Source: Polystyrenella longa (lineage in GTDB: Bacteria > Planctomycetota > Planctomycetia > Planctomycetales > Planctomycetaceae). Taken from it: a stretch of 64,000 bases of DNA. Position numbers and translations under genes: made by a program. Each line of letters starts with the position of its first letter. Position 1 is the first letter of the stretch. Where the stretch lies: contig NZ_CP036281.1 of assembly GCF_007750395.1 (NCBI RefSeq), positions 1,761,001 to 1,825,000 of the forward strand, read 5' to 3'. The notes beneath the pieces are model-generated. The model ran no database searches. It was not told the DNA's origin and was given only the letters and a program-made list of their open reading frames with translations. This document shows, one piece after another, positions 25,154 through 35,343 of this stretch.

Positions 25154-26030
25154 GGAAATCTCGCGGATTTCCCAGTTGGAAGTACGGGCACGGCATATCG
25201 TGGAAGGTTTCCTTTCCGGTTTGCACCGCAGCCCCTATTTCGGCCAGTCGATCGAATTCGTCCAGCACCGGGAATACGTGCCGGGCGATGATATTCGACG
25301 TATTGACTGGAAAGCCTGGTCCAAAACAGACAAGTACTATACGAAGCTGTACGAGGAAGATACCAACCTGCGTACCACGTTGGTGGTAGACCTCAGTGAA
25401 TCGATGTCTTTCCAGTCAGGCTCAATGTCCAAATTCGACTACGGTTGCACCATCGCGGCGGCACTCAGCTATCTGTTGCTGCGCCAACAGGATTCGGTCG
25501 GACTGGTGACTTTTGCAGATGGCGTCAAAAAGCAGCTACCCCCCAGCAGTCAACGGAATCAGTTGCACGCCATTCTGGCTTCTCTCGCGGAGCAGTCGCC
25601 CGAAAAGAAAACGAACATTGCGGACATCCTCGGACGTGTCACTGAATTCCGAGCGAGGAAAGGATTTGTTGTCGTTATTTCAGATTTCTTTGTAGATCAA
25701 CAAGAACTCTTCCGTGGTCTGCAAATGCTGCGAACTCGCGGTCACGACGTCATGCTGTTTCATGTTTTGGATGATCAGGAACTCGACTTTGACTATCAGG
25801 GAACGACCCAGTTTGAAGGCATGGAAGAAACAGGCGAGCTTGTCTGTGACCCTCGCGCGCTGCGGGAAGGTTATCTCGAAGCGATGCAGTCTTTCGTGGA
25901 CGGTCTGAGAACCTACTGCGCAAAAAACATGATCGACTATCAGACGATCCGGACAAGCGAACATCTCGATGCCGCCTTGTCCTACTATTTGAATCACCGC
26001 CTCGGCCTCGGTCGCTCGGTGCGAACTTGA
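25119..26030 (+). CDS. DUF58 protein with vWA-type MIDAS
   Basis: A 303-residue DUF58 protein, the standard partner of MoxR. The start is a GTG (25119) inside the MoxR gene. The N-terminal part shows [17 protein letters not shown] and [32 protein letters not shown], the DUF58 core, followed by a vWA-like domain with an intact metal-ion-dependent adhesion site, DLSES (Asp91, Ser93, Ser95). Later strands include GLVTFADGV and [10 protein letters not shown]. No transmembrane segment is seen, so it is probably cytoplasmic or membrane-peripheral, unlike many DUF58 proteins that have N-terminal helices. It likely links the ATPase to the membrane vWA proteins that follow. Confidence 0.94.
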   Translation: MTRDYRKFLRPEEISRISQLEVRARHIVEGFLSGLHRSPYFGQSIEFVQHREYVPGDDIRRIDWKAWSKTDKYYTKLYEEDTNLRTTLVVDLSESMSFQSGSMSKFDYGCTIAAALSYLLLRQQDSVGLVTFADGVKKQLPPSSQRNQLHAILASLAEQSPEKKTNIADILGRVTEFRARKGFVVVISDFFVDQQELFRGLQMLRTRGHDVMLFHVLDDQELDFDYQGTTQFEGMEETGELVCDPRALREGYLEAMQSFVDGLRTYCAKNMIDYQTIRTSEHLDAALSYYLNHRLGLGRSVRT

Positions 26031-26101
26031 ACAATATCAAATCCGGAAATGCATGGACGGCATGCTCGGCAATTTAACTGGAGATGGAGTAACCAGGCTT
26101 T

Positions 26102-28405
26102 ATGATGAGCTGGTTGGCACAACATTTTTTTAATCCCTCCTTCGTTCTCCCTTGGGGAGCGTTGCTGCTGGCGATTCCGATTATCATTCATTTGATCAAT
26201 CGGATGCGGTATCGTCGCGTCCGATTCGCGGCGATGGAATTCCTGCTGCAGAGCCAGAAAAAAAATCGCCGTCGCCTTCTACTCGAACAACTCCTGCTGC
26301 TTTTGCTCCGTATCATCGTCGTCTGTTTACTGATTGCTCTTATTGCCCGGTTAGTGATTGACCCATCGGAGATGGCCCTGTTTCAGGGGGCTCAATCACA
26401 CCACGTCGTCTTACTGGACGATAGTGGTTCGATGCGCGAACAACTGCAGGAAGAAGATGCCTTTCAGGCAGGCCTAGAGGTTGTTCGCGAATTAGCAGCC
26501 GAAGGGGGGAAACGCCCCAATACAATACAACTGAGCCTGCTGAGGCTTTCGAACCCACAGCAACCGATTTTTTATAAACAGACGTTAAATGACGCTTTCC
26601 TGAATGAGTTGGAAACCCGTCTCGAAAATCTCAAAAGTGGCTACGGTTCGCCCGATTTGCGCGCCAGTCTGGAAGCTGCCTGGGAATTGTTCCAGCAGGA
26701 AAAAGGAATGCAGCAGCATCTGCATTTCATATCCGACTTCCGCGAGGCGGACTGGGCAACGCCTCAACCACTTGCCGAACAGTTTGAAAAACTGAACAGT
26801 GCCGATGTCTCGATTAATCTGATCCGCACCACCAATTCCCGTCAGGACAATCTTGCCCTGACCGGTTTTGAAGGTGACGTTCACATTGCTGCTGCAGGAG
26901 TCCCTGTCCGGTTGAAAACGACCGTACAAAACTTTGGCGAAACGGTCGCTCGAAATGTCCGATTAACGGTTTTTGCTGATGGTGAAAAACTCCCGATGAG
27001 TCTGGAACTCGAACAGATTAACGCCGGAGAGGCTCAAGTCAAAGAATTTGACGTCACCTTGCCGGAAGCGGGAAAACATCAACTCGAAGTCCGCCTCGAA
27101 GAAGACATTCTCTCTGCCGACAACCGCCGGTATCTGGCTTTGGATCTCTCACAGCGGGTGTCGGTCCTGATCATTGATGGTTCTCCCAGCCAAATGGGAG
27201 CGGAGTACGTCGCCGATTCTCTGGCCGCCGATTCTAACCTCACGGGGATTGATGTTCGTCTCGAAACCCCCGAGTTCCTCCGTCTGGAAACGCTCGACCG
27301 GTTCTCCTGTATTTACCTGCTTGACGTGGGGGAACTCTCGCTCGATGCCGTTGCAGCTCTGCGAAAATATGTAGAGCAGGGGGGCGGGCTGGCCTGGTTC
27401 CTGGGGCAGTCTGTGAATCCCGTTTTTTACAATGATAAACTATCTAGTAACAATCTTTCGAACGGCGAACCGATCCTGTTCCCTGTTCCGCTGGAACCGA
27501 CGAGCGAAAATCTGGTCGAACTCGATTTCGATCAGTTCGACGAACAGAATATTGCCGACTTGCAGTTCGATCCACACCCCATCTTCAAAGTGATGGAAGG
27601 TCAAGATAATCCGTTCGTCGACATGGTTCGGGTCGAGACTTATTTCCCAGTATTGCTCGGTTGGGATGCTCAGGACGCAGAATCGACTGAAGGAGTACAG
27701 GTCATTGCCCGATTGCGAAATGGGGCTCCCTTCGCGTTGGAACATCAGCTTTCAGCCGAAAGCGGAAAGATCGTCACATTCCTTTCCACGGCCGGCCCCG
27801 AATGGAACAACTGGGCATTAAACCCGAGTTACGTCATTTTTCAATTGGAACTACAGAAATACATCGCCCGGCAACAGTCCGAGTTCGCTTCACGAGAAGT
27901 CGGCGAACCGATCGATCTGGATTTACCCGCCGTCGACTACATGGAGCAGATCGACATTCTCGTTCCCGAAGAGACTGGCAAGCGACGTACCCGACTGCAG
28001 GCGGTCGCTCGTTCTGGAAGTGAGAATGGAGATGCAGAGGGGACCGCAACTGGTAGCGATCTACTGTTATCCGCTCAATTCAAAGAGACGGCTTCGCCCG
28101 GTGTTTATCAAGTCGAATTGTTGACCCAAAACCAGACAAAAGAAGAACGTTGGTTGGCGTACAACGTCCCTGAAAAGGAGAGCCGTCTCGACATCATGGA
28201 GACTGCCAAGCTCTTCTCGGCCAGCGGAGAATACGACAATATCCGTATTCATGAACCGGGCGAATTGCAGGGACTGAAGGAAGAAGAAGCAGGTCAGGAC
28301 ATCAGGAAGTTTTTATTAATTGCCTTACTTATCTTTCTGCTGTTGGAACAGTGGATGGCCTATCACATGAGTTATCACCCTCAAGCGGTTAAACAGACAC
28401 GATGA
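26102..28405 (+). CDS. BatA-type membrane protein with vWA domain and GATase1-like domain
   Basis: A 767-residue membrane protein. The BatA N-terminus has two membrane helices (FVLPWGALLLAIPIIIHLI and LLLLLLRIIVVCLLIALIA) with RMRYRRVRFAAMEFLL between them. A vWA domain follows with an intact MIDAS DDSGS (Asp106, Ser108, Ser110). Around residues 255-345 lies a CARDB-like Ig domain (VPVRLKTTVQNFGETVARNVRL), and around 390-460 a class I amidotransferase-like fold (YLLDVGELSLDAVAALRKYVEQGGGLAWFLG) without a visible catalytic Cys. A C-terminal helix (FLLIALLIFLLLEQWMAYHM) anchors the end. Most of the chain would be periplasmic. Its last four bases overlap the next gene (ATGA). It is the likely membrane client of the MoxR/DUF58 pair. 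Confidence 0.9.
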   Translation: MMSWLAQHFFNPSFVLPWGALLLAIPIIIHLINRMRYRRVRFAAMEFLLQSQKKNRRRLLLEQLLLLLLRIIVVCLLIALIARLVIDPSEMALFQGAQSHHVVLLDDSGSMREQLQEEDAFQAGLEVVRELAAEGGKRPNTIQLSLLRLSNPQQPIFYKQTLNDAFLNELETRLENLKSGYGSPDLRASLEAAWELFQQEKGMQQHLHFISDFREADWATPQPLAEQFEKLNSADVSINLIRTTNSRQDNLALTGFEGDVHIAAAGVPVRLKTTVQNFGETVARNVRLTVFADGEKLPMSLELEQINAGEAQVKEFDVTLPEAGKHQLEVRLEEDILSADNRRYLALDLSQRVSVLIIDGSPSQMGAEYVADSLAADSNLTGIDVRLETPEFLRLETLDRFSCIYLLDVGELSLDAVAALRKYVEQGGGLAWFLGQSVNPVFYNDKLSSNNLSNGEPILFPVPLEPTSENLVELDFDQFDEQNIADLQFDPHPIFKVMEGQDNPFVDMVRVETYFPVLLGWDAQDAESTEGVQVIARLRNGAPFALEHQLSAESGKIVTFLSTAGPEWNNWALNPSYVIFQLELQKYIARQQSEFASREVGEPIDLDLPAVDYMEQIDILVPEETGKRRTRLQAVARSGSENGDAEGTATGSDLLLSAQFKETASPGVYQVELLTQNQTKEERWLAYNVPEKESRLDIMETAKLFSASGEYDNIRIHEPGELQGLKEEEAGQDIRKFLLIALLIFLLLEQWMAYHMSYHPQAVKQTR

Positions 28406-30927
28406 ACTGGTTATTTTCCCAAACCATGAACGAGCCGGTATCCAGCGATGACTGGAGTGCGCTCGAATTCAACTGGCCGAGTGGTCCCGGAGAGTGGGCC
28501 ATTTACGGTGGGGGAATCCTGCTGATCATCGCTCTCTCGCTCTTCCTCACCTGGCGTGATACTCGTAGCTTACCTCGCTGGGTTTGTCTGGCGATGGGAA
28601 CGTTGAGATTACTGCTGATTGCCGGGCTGATCGTCATCGCCCTGAATCCGCAGGAACGAACGCAGAAAATGGCCTTCCGCCCTTCGCGAGTTGCGTTACT
28701 GGTCGATACATCTTTGTCCATGCGGTTTCCTGAAGAAGATCTTTCTGAAAACGATACCTCCGACGATTCCACTCAATCCAGCCGAGCGGAAGTTGTCGAA
28801 CAACTGTTGGGTGATTCGAATATTTTGAAAGAGCTACAGGCAGAGCACGAGGTCAGTCTGTATACGTTCGACACAGAATTGCATGGTCCTCACCAAGTTT
28901 TCCCCAGCTTTGATCGTCGAGGTCAAGCCCCCGGAACAGGGGGGACAAATTCGACGGAGGCGGGCGACAATTCATCTACAGAAGTTCCCGGAGCAGCAAG
29001 CGGAACTGAGAACCAGGTGCAAGCGGCAGCACCTCTCAATTGGGAGGAAATCCTGCAACCACAAGGAGTCGAAACCCGTCTCGGAGAATCCTTAGTCAAT
29101 CTGATGCGTGATGCAGGAGGCAAGACGTTTTCCGGCGTAGCCGTCTTCTCTGACGGAGGAGCGAATGCGGGTATTTCTGTCGACACCGCCAATGAAATGT
29201 CGCGAGCGACGAACTCTCGAATCGTTTCTGTGGGTGTGGGCGGTACGGCCCAACCGCTCAATCTGCAACTGACCAAAGTGCAGGCACCATCGCAGGTTCA
29301 CATTAAAGACCCCTTCGAACTGACTGTCTTTCTGCAGAGCTTCGGCTTGGCGGGAAAGACAGCCAAGTTGGAACTATTGATGCGACCGGAAAGTCAAATC
29401 GACGAAGAACCAGCACTCATTGAAACTAAAGAAGTTCAGCTGTTGGAAGACGGCCTTCCCGTAGAAGTTCAATTCGAACAGAACCCGACCGTGGTCGGTG
29501 CCTTCGAATACTTGATTCGTGGATCTGTATCTGCCGAACGGTCGGAGATTACCGAAGACGATAATATTTTGCGTCGATCAGTTACGGTTGAAGATAAGAA
29601 AACGAAAGTCCTGTTGATCGCCAGCGGTCCGATGCGTGACTATCGGTTTGTTCGTAATATGCTTTTTCGCCATCCGGGAATGACCACCGATGTCTGGCTG
29701 CAAAGCATCGATCCAACGACAGCGGGAATGGTCAGTCAGGAGTCGAATGAACTATTAACATCATTTCCAAACTCGGCGGTCGACTTAATTGAGTACGACG
29801 CGATTGTTGCCTTCGATGCCGACTGGAAACAATTTACGCAGGCCCAGTTGGAACTGCTGCATAAATGGGTGGCCGAACAAGCGGGAGGATTGATCCTGAT
29901 CGCGGGAGATGTGAACACTCCGATTCTTGCACGGGATGAATCGGACCTCGGTTTGATTAAAGAACTTGCCCCCGTCATTCTGGGAACTCAATTGAGTGGT
30001 ATCGGAATCGGCAATCGGGCCCAGCAAGCCTGGCAACTGGCATTGACCGAAGATGGTCAGTCGGCTGGATTTTTACAACTCAACGAAGATGGTAAAGGAG
30101 CCGAGGCGGACTGGTCCGAGTTCCCCGGTATCTACCGAACTTATCCGACGAACGGCGTCAAAGCGGGGGCAACCATCTACGCCCGCCATTCCGATCCTCG
30201 AAGCCAAACTTCGGACGGTCAACCCGTCTTCATGGCGTCCCAGTTTTTCGGTTCGGGATACGTGTTGTATATTGGAAGCGCCGAGCTTTGGCGTTTGCGA
30301 TCAGTCGACTACGAGTACCTCGATCGATTCTGGACGAAAACCATCCGAGAGGTTCAACAGGGTCGCGCCCGCCGGGGAAATCCTCGGGGAACGATACTAC
30401 TGGAACGATCACAATATCTGCTTGGTCAGACGGTTCGTCTACGGGTCAAGTTGCTGACCCCTCAATTGGAACCTTACCAGGCTGCGTCTGTTCCATTAGA
30501 TGTTCTGGTACTCGACCATAATTCAAAAACCTTCACGGTCCCACTCAAACCACACCCCGAACTACCAGGGCAATTTGTTGGCGAATACCGGGCCAGCCTT
30601 CCTGGAACTCATCAACTACAAGTCGAAATTCCAGATTCAAACGAACCTCTGGTGGAGAAAATTGACGTCCGACTGCCCAATCTCGAATCCGATGATCCGC
30701 GCCAGAAAGTTGCTCTTCTCTCCGATCTCGCTCGTGATACGGGAGGAACCTATTTGACTCTCAATCAGGCAAATTCCGACCTGGTCGCTCAGTTCCCTAA
30801 CCGGGGAGAAGAGTTTCTTGTGGACGAAAGCCTGTTAACGTTGTGGGACCGCCGCTGGGTTTTATTCCTGCTTGTCGGTTTCCTCGGAGTCGAATGGCTG
30901 ATTCGTAAGATTTATAAGCTGGCCTGA
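28402..30927 (+). CDS. Membrane vWA-like protein with GATase1-like domain
   Basis: An 841-residue membrane protein with a layout parallel to the preceding one: two N-terminal helices (WAIYGGGILLIIALSLFLTW and LAMGTLRLLLIAGLIVIAL), a vWA-like domain with MIDAS DTSLS (Asp102, Ser104, Ser106), a Ser/Thr/Gly-rich insertion at about 175-205, an Ig-like region, a GATase1-like domain (VDLIEYDAIVAFDADWKQ; GGLILIAGDVNTPI), another beta region and a C-terminal helix (WVLFLLVGFLGVEWLI). The ATG overlaps the stop of the previous gene, so the two are translationally coupled and probably interact. No enzyme motif is visible in the amidotransferase-like part. It probably arose by duplication of an ancestral BatA-like gene followed by strong divergence. 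Confidence 0.86.
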   Translation: MNWLFSQTMNEPVSSDDWSALEFNWPSGPGEWAIYGGGILLIIALSLFLTWRDTRSLPRWVCLAMGTLRLLLIAGLIVIALNPQERTQKMAFRPSRVALLVDTSLSMRFPEEDLSENDTSDDSTQSSRAEVVEQLLGDSNILKELQAEHEVSLYTFDTELHGPHQVFPSFDRRGQAPGTGGTNSTEAGDNSSTEVPGAASGTENQVQAAAPLNWEEILQPQGVETRLGESLVNLMRDAGGKTFSGVAVFSDGGANAGISVDTANEMSRATNSRIVSVGVGGTAQPLNLQLTKVQAPSQVHIKDPFELTVFLQSFGLAGKTAKLELLMRPESQIDEEPALIETKEVQLLEDGLPVEVQFEQNPTVVGAFEYLIRGSVSAERSEITEDDNILRRSVTVEDKKTKVLLIASGPMRDYRFVRNMLFRHPGMTTDVWLQSIDPTTAGMVSQESNELLTSFPNSAVDLIEYDAIVAFDADWKQFTQAQLELLHKWVAEQAGGLILIAGDVNTPILARDESDLGLIKELAPVILGTQLSGIGIGNRAQQAWQLALTEDGQSAGFLQLNEDGKGAEADWSEFPGIYRTYPTNGVKAGATIYARHSDPRSQTSDGQPVFMASQFFGSGYVLYIGSAELWRLRSVDYEYLDRFWTKTIREVQQGRARRGNPRGTILLERSQYLLGQTVRLRVKLLTPQLEPYQAASVPLDVLVLDHNSKTFTVPLKPHPELPGQFVGEYRASLPGTHQLQVEIPDSNEPLVEKIDVRLPNLESDDPRQKVALLSDLARDTGGTYLTLNQANSDLVAQFPNRGEEFLVDESLLTLWDRRWVLFLLVGFLGVEWLIRKIYKLA

Positions 30928-31013
30928 TCTCAACGGGTCCGATTTTAACTAAAGAATATACACTGAAAATCAAACCAGTCAAAATACCTCGACTGAACGT
31001 GAACTGAATTAAC

Positions 31014-33479
31014 GTGAGTGATCAACCTATGTCCGCCGAACCAGAGACAACTCGCACGACACCGGACGAACTCCGGGAGACTGTCTGGGGGGTTCTTGCG
31101 CAATTGCGGCAACGCATACGCAATTACATCACCGCGATTTCGGTCTCCCGCTTGGTGATTCTTTTAGGCGGACTCTTCTGGCTTTCCCTTCTGGTCGACC
31201 AACTTTACTTCATGGCAACTAACCTGGAGTTGTCCGTTGGTTTTCGAAAGTTTCTGTTGGGGGCGAGTTTCGTTGGACTGCCGGTCTTCTTACTCTGGTC
31301 GATCTGGCCCCTATTCCGTCAGATGCAATCGCGGTCGCTGGCCCTGGTGCTGGAACGTCGATTTCCCCAACTGAACGATCGTCTGATTACCACTGTCGAA
31401 TTTCTACAAGACGATCAGTCCTCGCTTCCGGAATTGACGCGGCAGATGCTCGGCCGGACAGTTCGCGAAGTGGGGCAGCAGATCAAACAGTTACCGATCA
31501 CCGATGTCTTTGAACGACGCCCAATACAGCGTGGTATCATCACCGCAGTGGCAGTGACGCTATCAGTTCTCGTATTCCTGGTAATGAATCAAGAAGCGGC
31601 CGCTCGCTGGAAAAACGCTTACGTCGACCTCGCCCCAAGTTACTGGGAACGGAATACGCAACTTGAAGTTCAAGTGGTCGCTCAACCGAGTGATCAAGTC
31701 CGGGAATTCGACAGCAATCGCGAATACAAACACGCTCGCGGACGAGATCTGGTTGTGCTGGTGACCGTGCCGGAAGGAATTAATCCGGATGGCGAGCCAT
31801 GGGTTATTCCCGAACGTGTTCGGCTGGACCTGACCTCTCACGATGAAAGCAGTTACATCGTGCTCAACCGCACGGGAGATCGCGAGTTTCAGTATACCTT
31901 CACCAAGCTGCTACATGATCTGGAATTTGACGTACAGGGAGGCGACTACCGCAGCCCGGAATCGTATCACGTACGACTGGTGGAACCTCCTCAGATCGAA
32001 GAGATAGCTCTCGAGTGTGATTACCCCGAGTACACCCGGTTGGCTCCCATTGGTCGCGATGGGCAACCTCAACTGGAAATGCTAAAAGTACAGGGAAGTC
32101 AGATCTCCATTCCGCATGAAACGAAGTTTCTGTTGAACTGTAAATCAAACAAATCACTCGTTCGAGCATCGATTCGAACCGACCATTTTGAAGTCAACCT
32201 TGATCCCGAACAGACCACTTGGACGCCTTTACGTGAAGAAGGTGAACCGCAACCCGCCCAGTCACTTAATTTACCACCTGAAGCGGGCATCTTCCCAGAC
32301 TCACGCCTGTTGTCCTTCCCTTTCGTACTCTCGAAGACAGTCGAGAATGGCGATGAACCCAACATCCCGGCCAGGTTCGGACCGAGTGCGCTAATCCGCA
32401 TTGTTCTGGAAGACGTCGATGGAGTCATTTCCGATCAGCCCATTCGGTTAAATATCACAGGCATAGAGGACGAAGCCCCACTCATCGAGACGGAACTGCA
32501 GGGGATCAGTAATTCAATTACTCGTAAAGCGGTCATACCAGTACAGGGGCTGATTCGCGACGATTATGGTGTCGTTAAAGCCCGGTTTGAATACCGTGTG
32601 GAAGAAGAAGAAAAATGGCAACCGCGTCCTTTCCGCAGTCGACCCAACGATAGCCCAGTAGAATATATACTGGAAAGAAGCGAGTCCGAAGACTACGAAC
32701 TGTTCGAGGTTCTTCCTCTTGATCTGAGTATCGGCCAACGTTTGACATTAACTGTGTATGCCGAGGATGGAGACACGATCAACGGACCCCACGAATCACG
32801 TAGCCAACAGTATGTTTTCAATATCGTCGATACGGACGAACTACTGTCGTTACTCTACAATAAGGAATTGAACCTTCGCCGACGATTCGAACGAATCATC
32901 GAAGAGATGGAGAAAGCAGAGCGAGATTTTGACGCCGCCCGACAACAAGTCGATGAACTAGAAGAATCGCTCGCTAATAGTGGTGCCGCCGAACAGCAGG
33001 TTCAATTCCAGCGGTCACTAGCTGTGGCCGGTCAACGCGGGTTATTTCAGATTCGAAAGAACCGGAGCGAGACCCGGGCTGTGGAAGAGTCGTTCCAAAG
33101 CCTGCTGGAAGAGTCAGTAAATAACGGTGTCGACACCGCCCAGATGATTGAACGAATTCAGGAACTCATTACCGACCCACTGCGGCGGGTTCACGAAGTG
33201 AGTTTCCCCAAGTTGGATGCCGAACTTGGTCTGTTCAAACTGGCCATCGAAGAAAGTCGGTCCGGTCGCTCGGAACTGACGGAAGTGACCCGAACCACCG
33301 CCCGCATTCTGGCAGAAATGCGGGGCGTTCTGGAAGAAATGCGAGATTTGCTCGAATTTCACGAGGCACTGCAGGATTTAAAGGAAATCATTGATACGCA
33401 GAAGAATCTTTCAGAAGAAACTGAAAAACAACAGAAGGAAAACCTGATTGATTCGCTGAAGTCGCTCGGAATCGAATAA
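31014..33479 (+). CDS. Large membrane protein with C-terminal coiled coil (DUF4175-like)
   Basis: An 821-residue protein with three N-terminal hydrophobic helices (SRLVILLGGLFWLSLLVDQ; FLLGASFVGLPVFLLWSIW; IITAVAVTLSVLVFLVM), a long beta-rich region of about 200-600 (YPEYTRLAPIGRD, VIPVQGLIRDDYGVVKARFEY) and a C-terminal helical coiled coil from about 610 to the end (NLRRRFERIIEEMEKAERDF; LLEFHEALQDLKEIIDTQ). It resembles DUF4175-like proteins often encoded after MoxR/DUF58/vWA genes; the family label is tentative. The start may be the GTG at 31014 or the ATG at 31029; neither has a strong ribosome-binding site. Its stop codon directly abuts the frame of the next gene. It probably spans the envelope and bridges the vWA proteins to the secreted coiled-coil protein. 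Confidence 0.78.
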   Translation: MSDQPMSAEPETTRTTPDELRETVWGVLAQLRQRIRNYITAISVSRLVILLGGLFWLSLLVDQLYFMATNLELSVGFRKFLLGASFVGLPVFLLWSIWPLFRQMQSRSLALVLERRFPQLNDRLITTVEFLQDDQSSLPELTRQMLGRTVREVGQQIKQLPITDVFERRPIQRGIITAVAVTLSVLVFLVMNQEAAARWKNAYVDLAPSYWERNTQLEVQVVAQPSDQVREFDSNREYKHARGRDLVVLVTVPEGINPDGEPWVIPERVRLDLTSHDESSYIVLNRTGDREFQYTFTKLLHDLEFDVQGGDYRSPESYHVRLVEPPQIEEIALECDYPEYTRLAPIGRDGQPQLEMLKVQGSQISIPHETKFLLNCKSNKSLVRASIRTDHFEVNLDPEQTTWTPLREEGEPQPAQSLNLPPEAGIFPDSRLLSFPFVLSKTVENGDEPNIPARFGPSALIRIVLEDVDGVISDQPIRLNITGIEDEAPLIETELQGISNSITRKAVIPVQGLIRDDYGVVKARFEYRVEEEEKWQPRPFRSRPNDSPVEYILERSESEDYELFEVLPLDLSIGQRLTLTVYAEDGDTINGPHESRSQQYVFNIVDTDELLSLLYNKELNLRRRFERIIEEMEKAERDFDAARQQVDELEESLANSGAAEQQVQFQRSLAVAGQRGLFQIRKNRSETRAVEESFQSLLEESVNNGVDTAQMIERIQELITDPLRRVHEVSFPKLDAELGLFKLAIEESRSGRSELTEVTRTTARILAEMRGVLEEMRDLLEFHEALQDLKEIIDTQKNLSEETEKQQKENLIDSLKSLGIE

Positions 33480-33575
33480 TTGACGCAGCCAGACGTCCAT
33501 CGGAAACATAGAATGGAACATCGAGACCTTCTCCCTAATGGGAGTCAAAACAGGGTCTCAGACAGGAGTTCGCAT

Positions 33576-35333
33576 ATGCTTTGTTCAACTTGGAATTCGG
33601 CTCGACCAGAGAGGCATCTAGCCATACGGAGAGGCTTCGTGCAGATCGTCGCCCTGTCGTTGGTGTTTGCTACGCTGCTATCGGGTAGTTTTGCACTTGC
33701 GCAGAATGAGGCCACACCAACTGATCCACTGAATGAGCGACAGAAGTTGCTCGCCGTGCGTTATCAACGTCTTGAAAAAATGCTCGAACAGATGGCGCAG
33801 TATATGTGGAAAACCGATCCGGAGCGGGCGGAGCTCCTAATGCGTGCCATCGGTCAGAGTAAACAAAACCGTATCAGCGACCAGATGGAACAGATCTCCC
33901 AGTTGCTCGAACAGCAACAGCTGGGGGAAGCATTCGACCGTCAGGAGGAAGCCGTCCAGGTATTGGAAGCCCTGTTCCAATTACTGCAAAGTCAGGATCG
34001 CCTTTCTGAGATTGAAAGCGAACAGGAACGGATTCAGGAGATTCTGAAAGATCTGAAACAAATTGCGGCGAAGGAAAAAAACTTGCGTATCGCTACTGAA
34101 CGTGGTGGTGATATGGAACGGCTCAGTGAAAAACAGGCCGAGATAGCCGAGCAGAATAAGAAGTTAGCTGACAAGATTAAAAAGCAGGACCAGCAACGTA
34201 ACGGGGACGAAGAAGAATCAAAAGAATCTTCTGAAGGCGAAAACGAGGACTCCGAAAATCAGGAATCTCCCCCATCTGATTCGCAACAACCAAATGGTCA
34301 GCAGGGCGATCCGAAACAAGGCGATCCGAAACAAGGCGATCCGAGACAAGGTGATCCGAGACAAGGTGATCCGCAACAAGGTGATCCGCAACAGGGTCAG
34401 CAACAACAAGGTCAGCAACAACAAGGTCAGCAGCAACAAGGTCAGCAGCAACAAGGTCAGCAGCAACAAGGTCAGCAGCAACAAGGTCAGCAGCAGAACG
34501 AGCAGCAACAACAGAATCAGACGCCCGGACGTCAGGAGATCGAAGAGGCTCAGAAGGACCTCGACGAGGCGATTGAAGAGTTGAAAAAAGACCAACGCGA
34601 GAACGCGACCGAAGAACAACGTCAGGCACTCGAAAAACTGCTGGCAGCCAAAGAGAAGCTCGAAGAGATTCTGCGACAGCTGCGGGAAGAAGAACGGGAA
34701 CTCGTTCTGGCATCTCTCGAAGCACGCTTCCGAAAAATGCTGGCGATTCAGATAACAGTTAATGACGGGACGGAAACGGTTTCACAAACACCTGCCGATC
34801 AATGGACCAGCCGTCATTTTGGACAGGTCCGGGAACTGGCCCAGCAGGAACAGTCAGTTGAACTTGAAGCGGCAAAAGCACTCAGCCTTTTGAGAGAAGA
34901 AGGATCCTCGGTCGCTTTTCCGGAGGCGGTCGAACAACTTCTCGAAGATATTCAACTGGTCGTTAAACGATTGCAGAAAGAAGACGTGGGAGACTTTACC
35001 CGGGCCGTTGAGCAGGACATCGCCACGGCACTCGAAGAAATTATTGCGACCTTGCAGCAGGAAATGGAAAAACAATCGGAACAGCAACAACAGGGACAGC
35101 AGCAAGGGGGCGGCCAACCGCCCGAACCAGGCTTGGTCGAAAAAATCGCCGAACTTAAAATGCTTCGCACGCTTCAATATCGCATTAATCGCCGCACAAC
35201 ACAGATCGGTACGTTGATCACTGGAGAGCAGGTGGAAGAGCAGGAGTTGGTTGATCAACTCGACGAACTGGCGGATCGACAGGATCGAGTCCGCGCGGCG
35301 ACATACGACATTGCCACCGAAAAGAATCAGTAG
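33576..35333 (+). CDS. Secreted Gln-rich coiled-coil protein with pentapeptide repeats
   Basis: A 585-residue exported protein. The start is the ATG at 33576, preceded by AGGAG at 33564-33568 with 7-nt spacing; the frame is open further upstream to the previous stop but has no ribosome-binding site there. A signal peptide (VQIVALSLVFATLLSGSFALAQ) is followed by long helices (ISDQMEQISQLLEQQQL; ERIQEILKDLKQIAAKEKN), an acidic linker, 13 pentapeptides of GDPKQ/GDPRQ/GDPQQ then GQQQQ type, more coiled coil and a second Gln/Gly-rich stretch near the C-terminus. No enzymatic motif. It is probably a flexible periplasmic scaffold working with the preceding coiled-coil membrane protein. The next gene starts 10 bases after its stop. 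Confidence 0.8.
   Translation: MLCSTWNSARPERHLAIRRGFVQIVALSLVFATLLSGSFALAQNEATPTDPLNERQKLLAVRYQRLEKMLEQMAQYMWKTDPERAELLMRAIGQSKQNRISDQMEQISQLLEQQQLGEAFDRQEEAVQVLEALFQLLQSQDRLSEIESEQERIQEILKDLKQIAAKEKNLRIATERGGDMERLSEKQAEIAEQNKKLADKIKKQDQQRNGDEEESKESSEGENEDSENQESPPSDSQQPNGQQGDPKQGDPKQGDPRQGDPRQGDPQQGDPQQGQQQQGQQQQGQQQQGQQQQGQQQQGQQQQGQQQNEQQQQNQTPGRQEIEEAQKDLDEAIEELKKDQRENATEEQRQALEKLLAAKEKLEEILRQLREEERELVLASLEARFRKMLAIQITVNDGTETVSQTPADQWTSRHFGQVRELAQQEQSVELEAAKALSLLREEGSSVAFPEAVEQLLEDIQLVVKRLQKEDVGDFTRAVEQDIATALEEIIATLQQEMEKQSEQQQQGQQQGGGQPPEPGLVEKIAELKMLRTLQYRINRRTTQIGTLITGEQVEEQELVDQLDELADRQDRVRAATYDIATEKNQ
34305..34499 (+). repeat. 15-bp in-frame tandem repeat, 13 units
   Basis: Thirteen head-to-tail 15-base units, each coding for five residues. 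Six units read GGxGATCCGxxACAx (Gly-Asp-Pro-Lys/Arg/Gln-Gln) and seven read GGTCAGCAxCAxxAx (Gly-Gln-Gln-Gln-Gln/Asn). Neighbouring units are nearly identical and change in steps (pairs of units share variants), as expected from unit-wise slippage. Copy number may vary between strains. Confidence 0.93.
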
Positions 35334-35343
35334 GAGACCTGAA

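Noticed and set aside
34305-34499. Possible CRISPR array
   Set aside because: The units are contiguous 15-bp coding repeats with no spacers.
34177-34725. A 182-codon minus-strand frame with striking repeats (VAADL, VSDRL) opposite the Gln-rich repeat gene
   Set aside because: The repeats simply mirror the 15-bp tandem array in the coding strand. The plus-strand gene has a ribosome-binding site and signal peptide, and this frame has neither.
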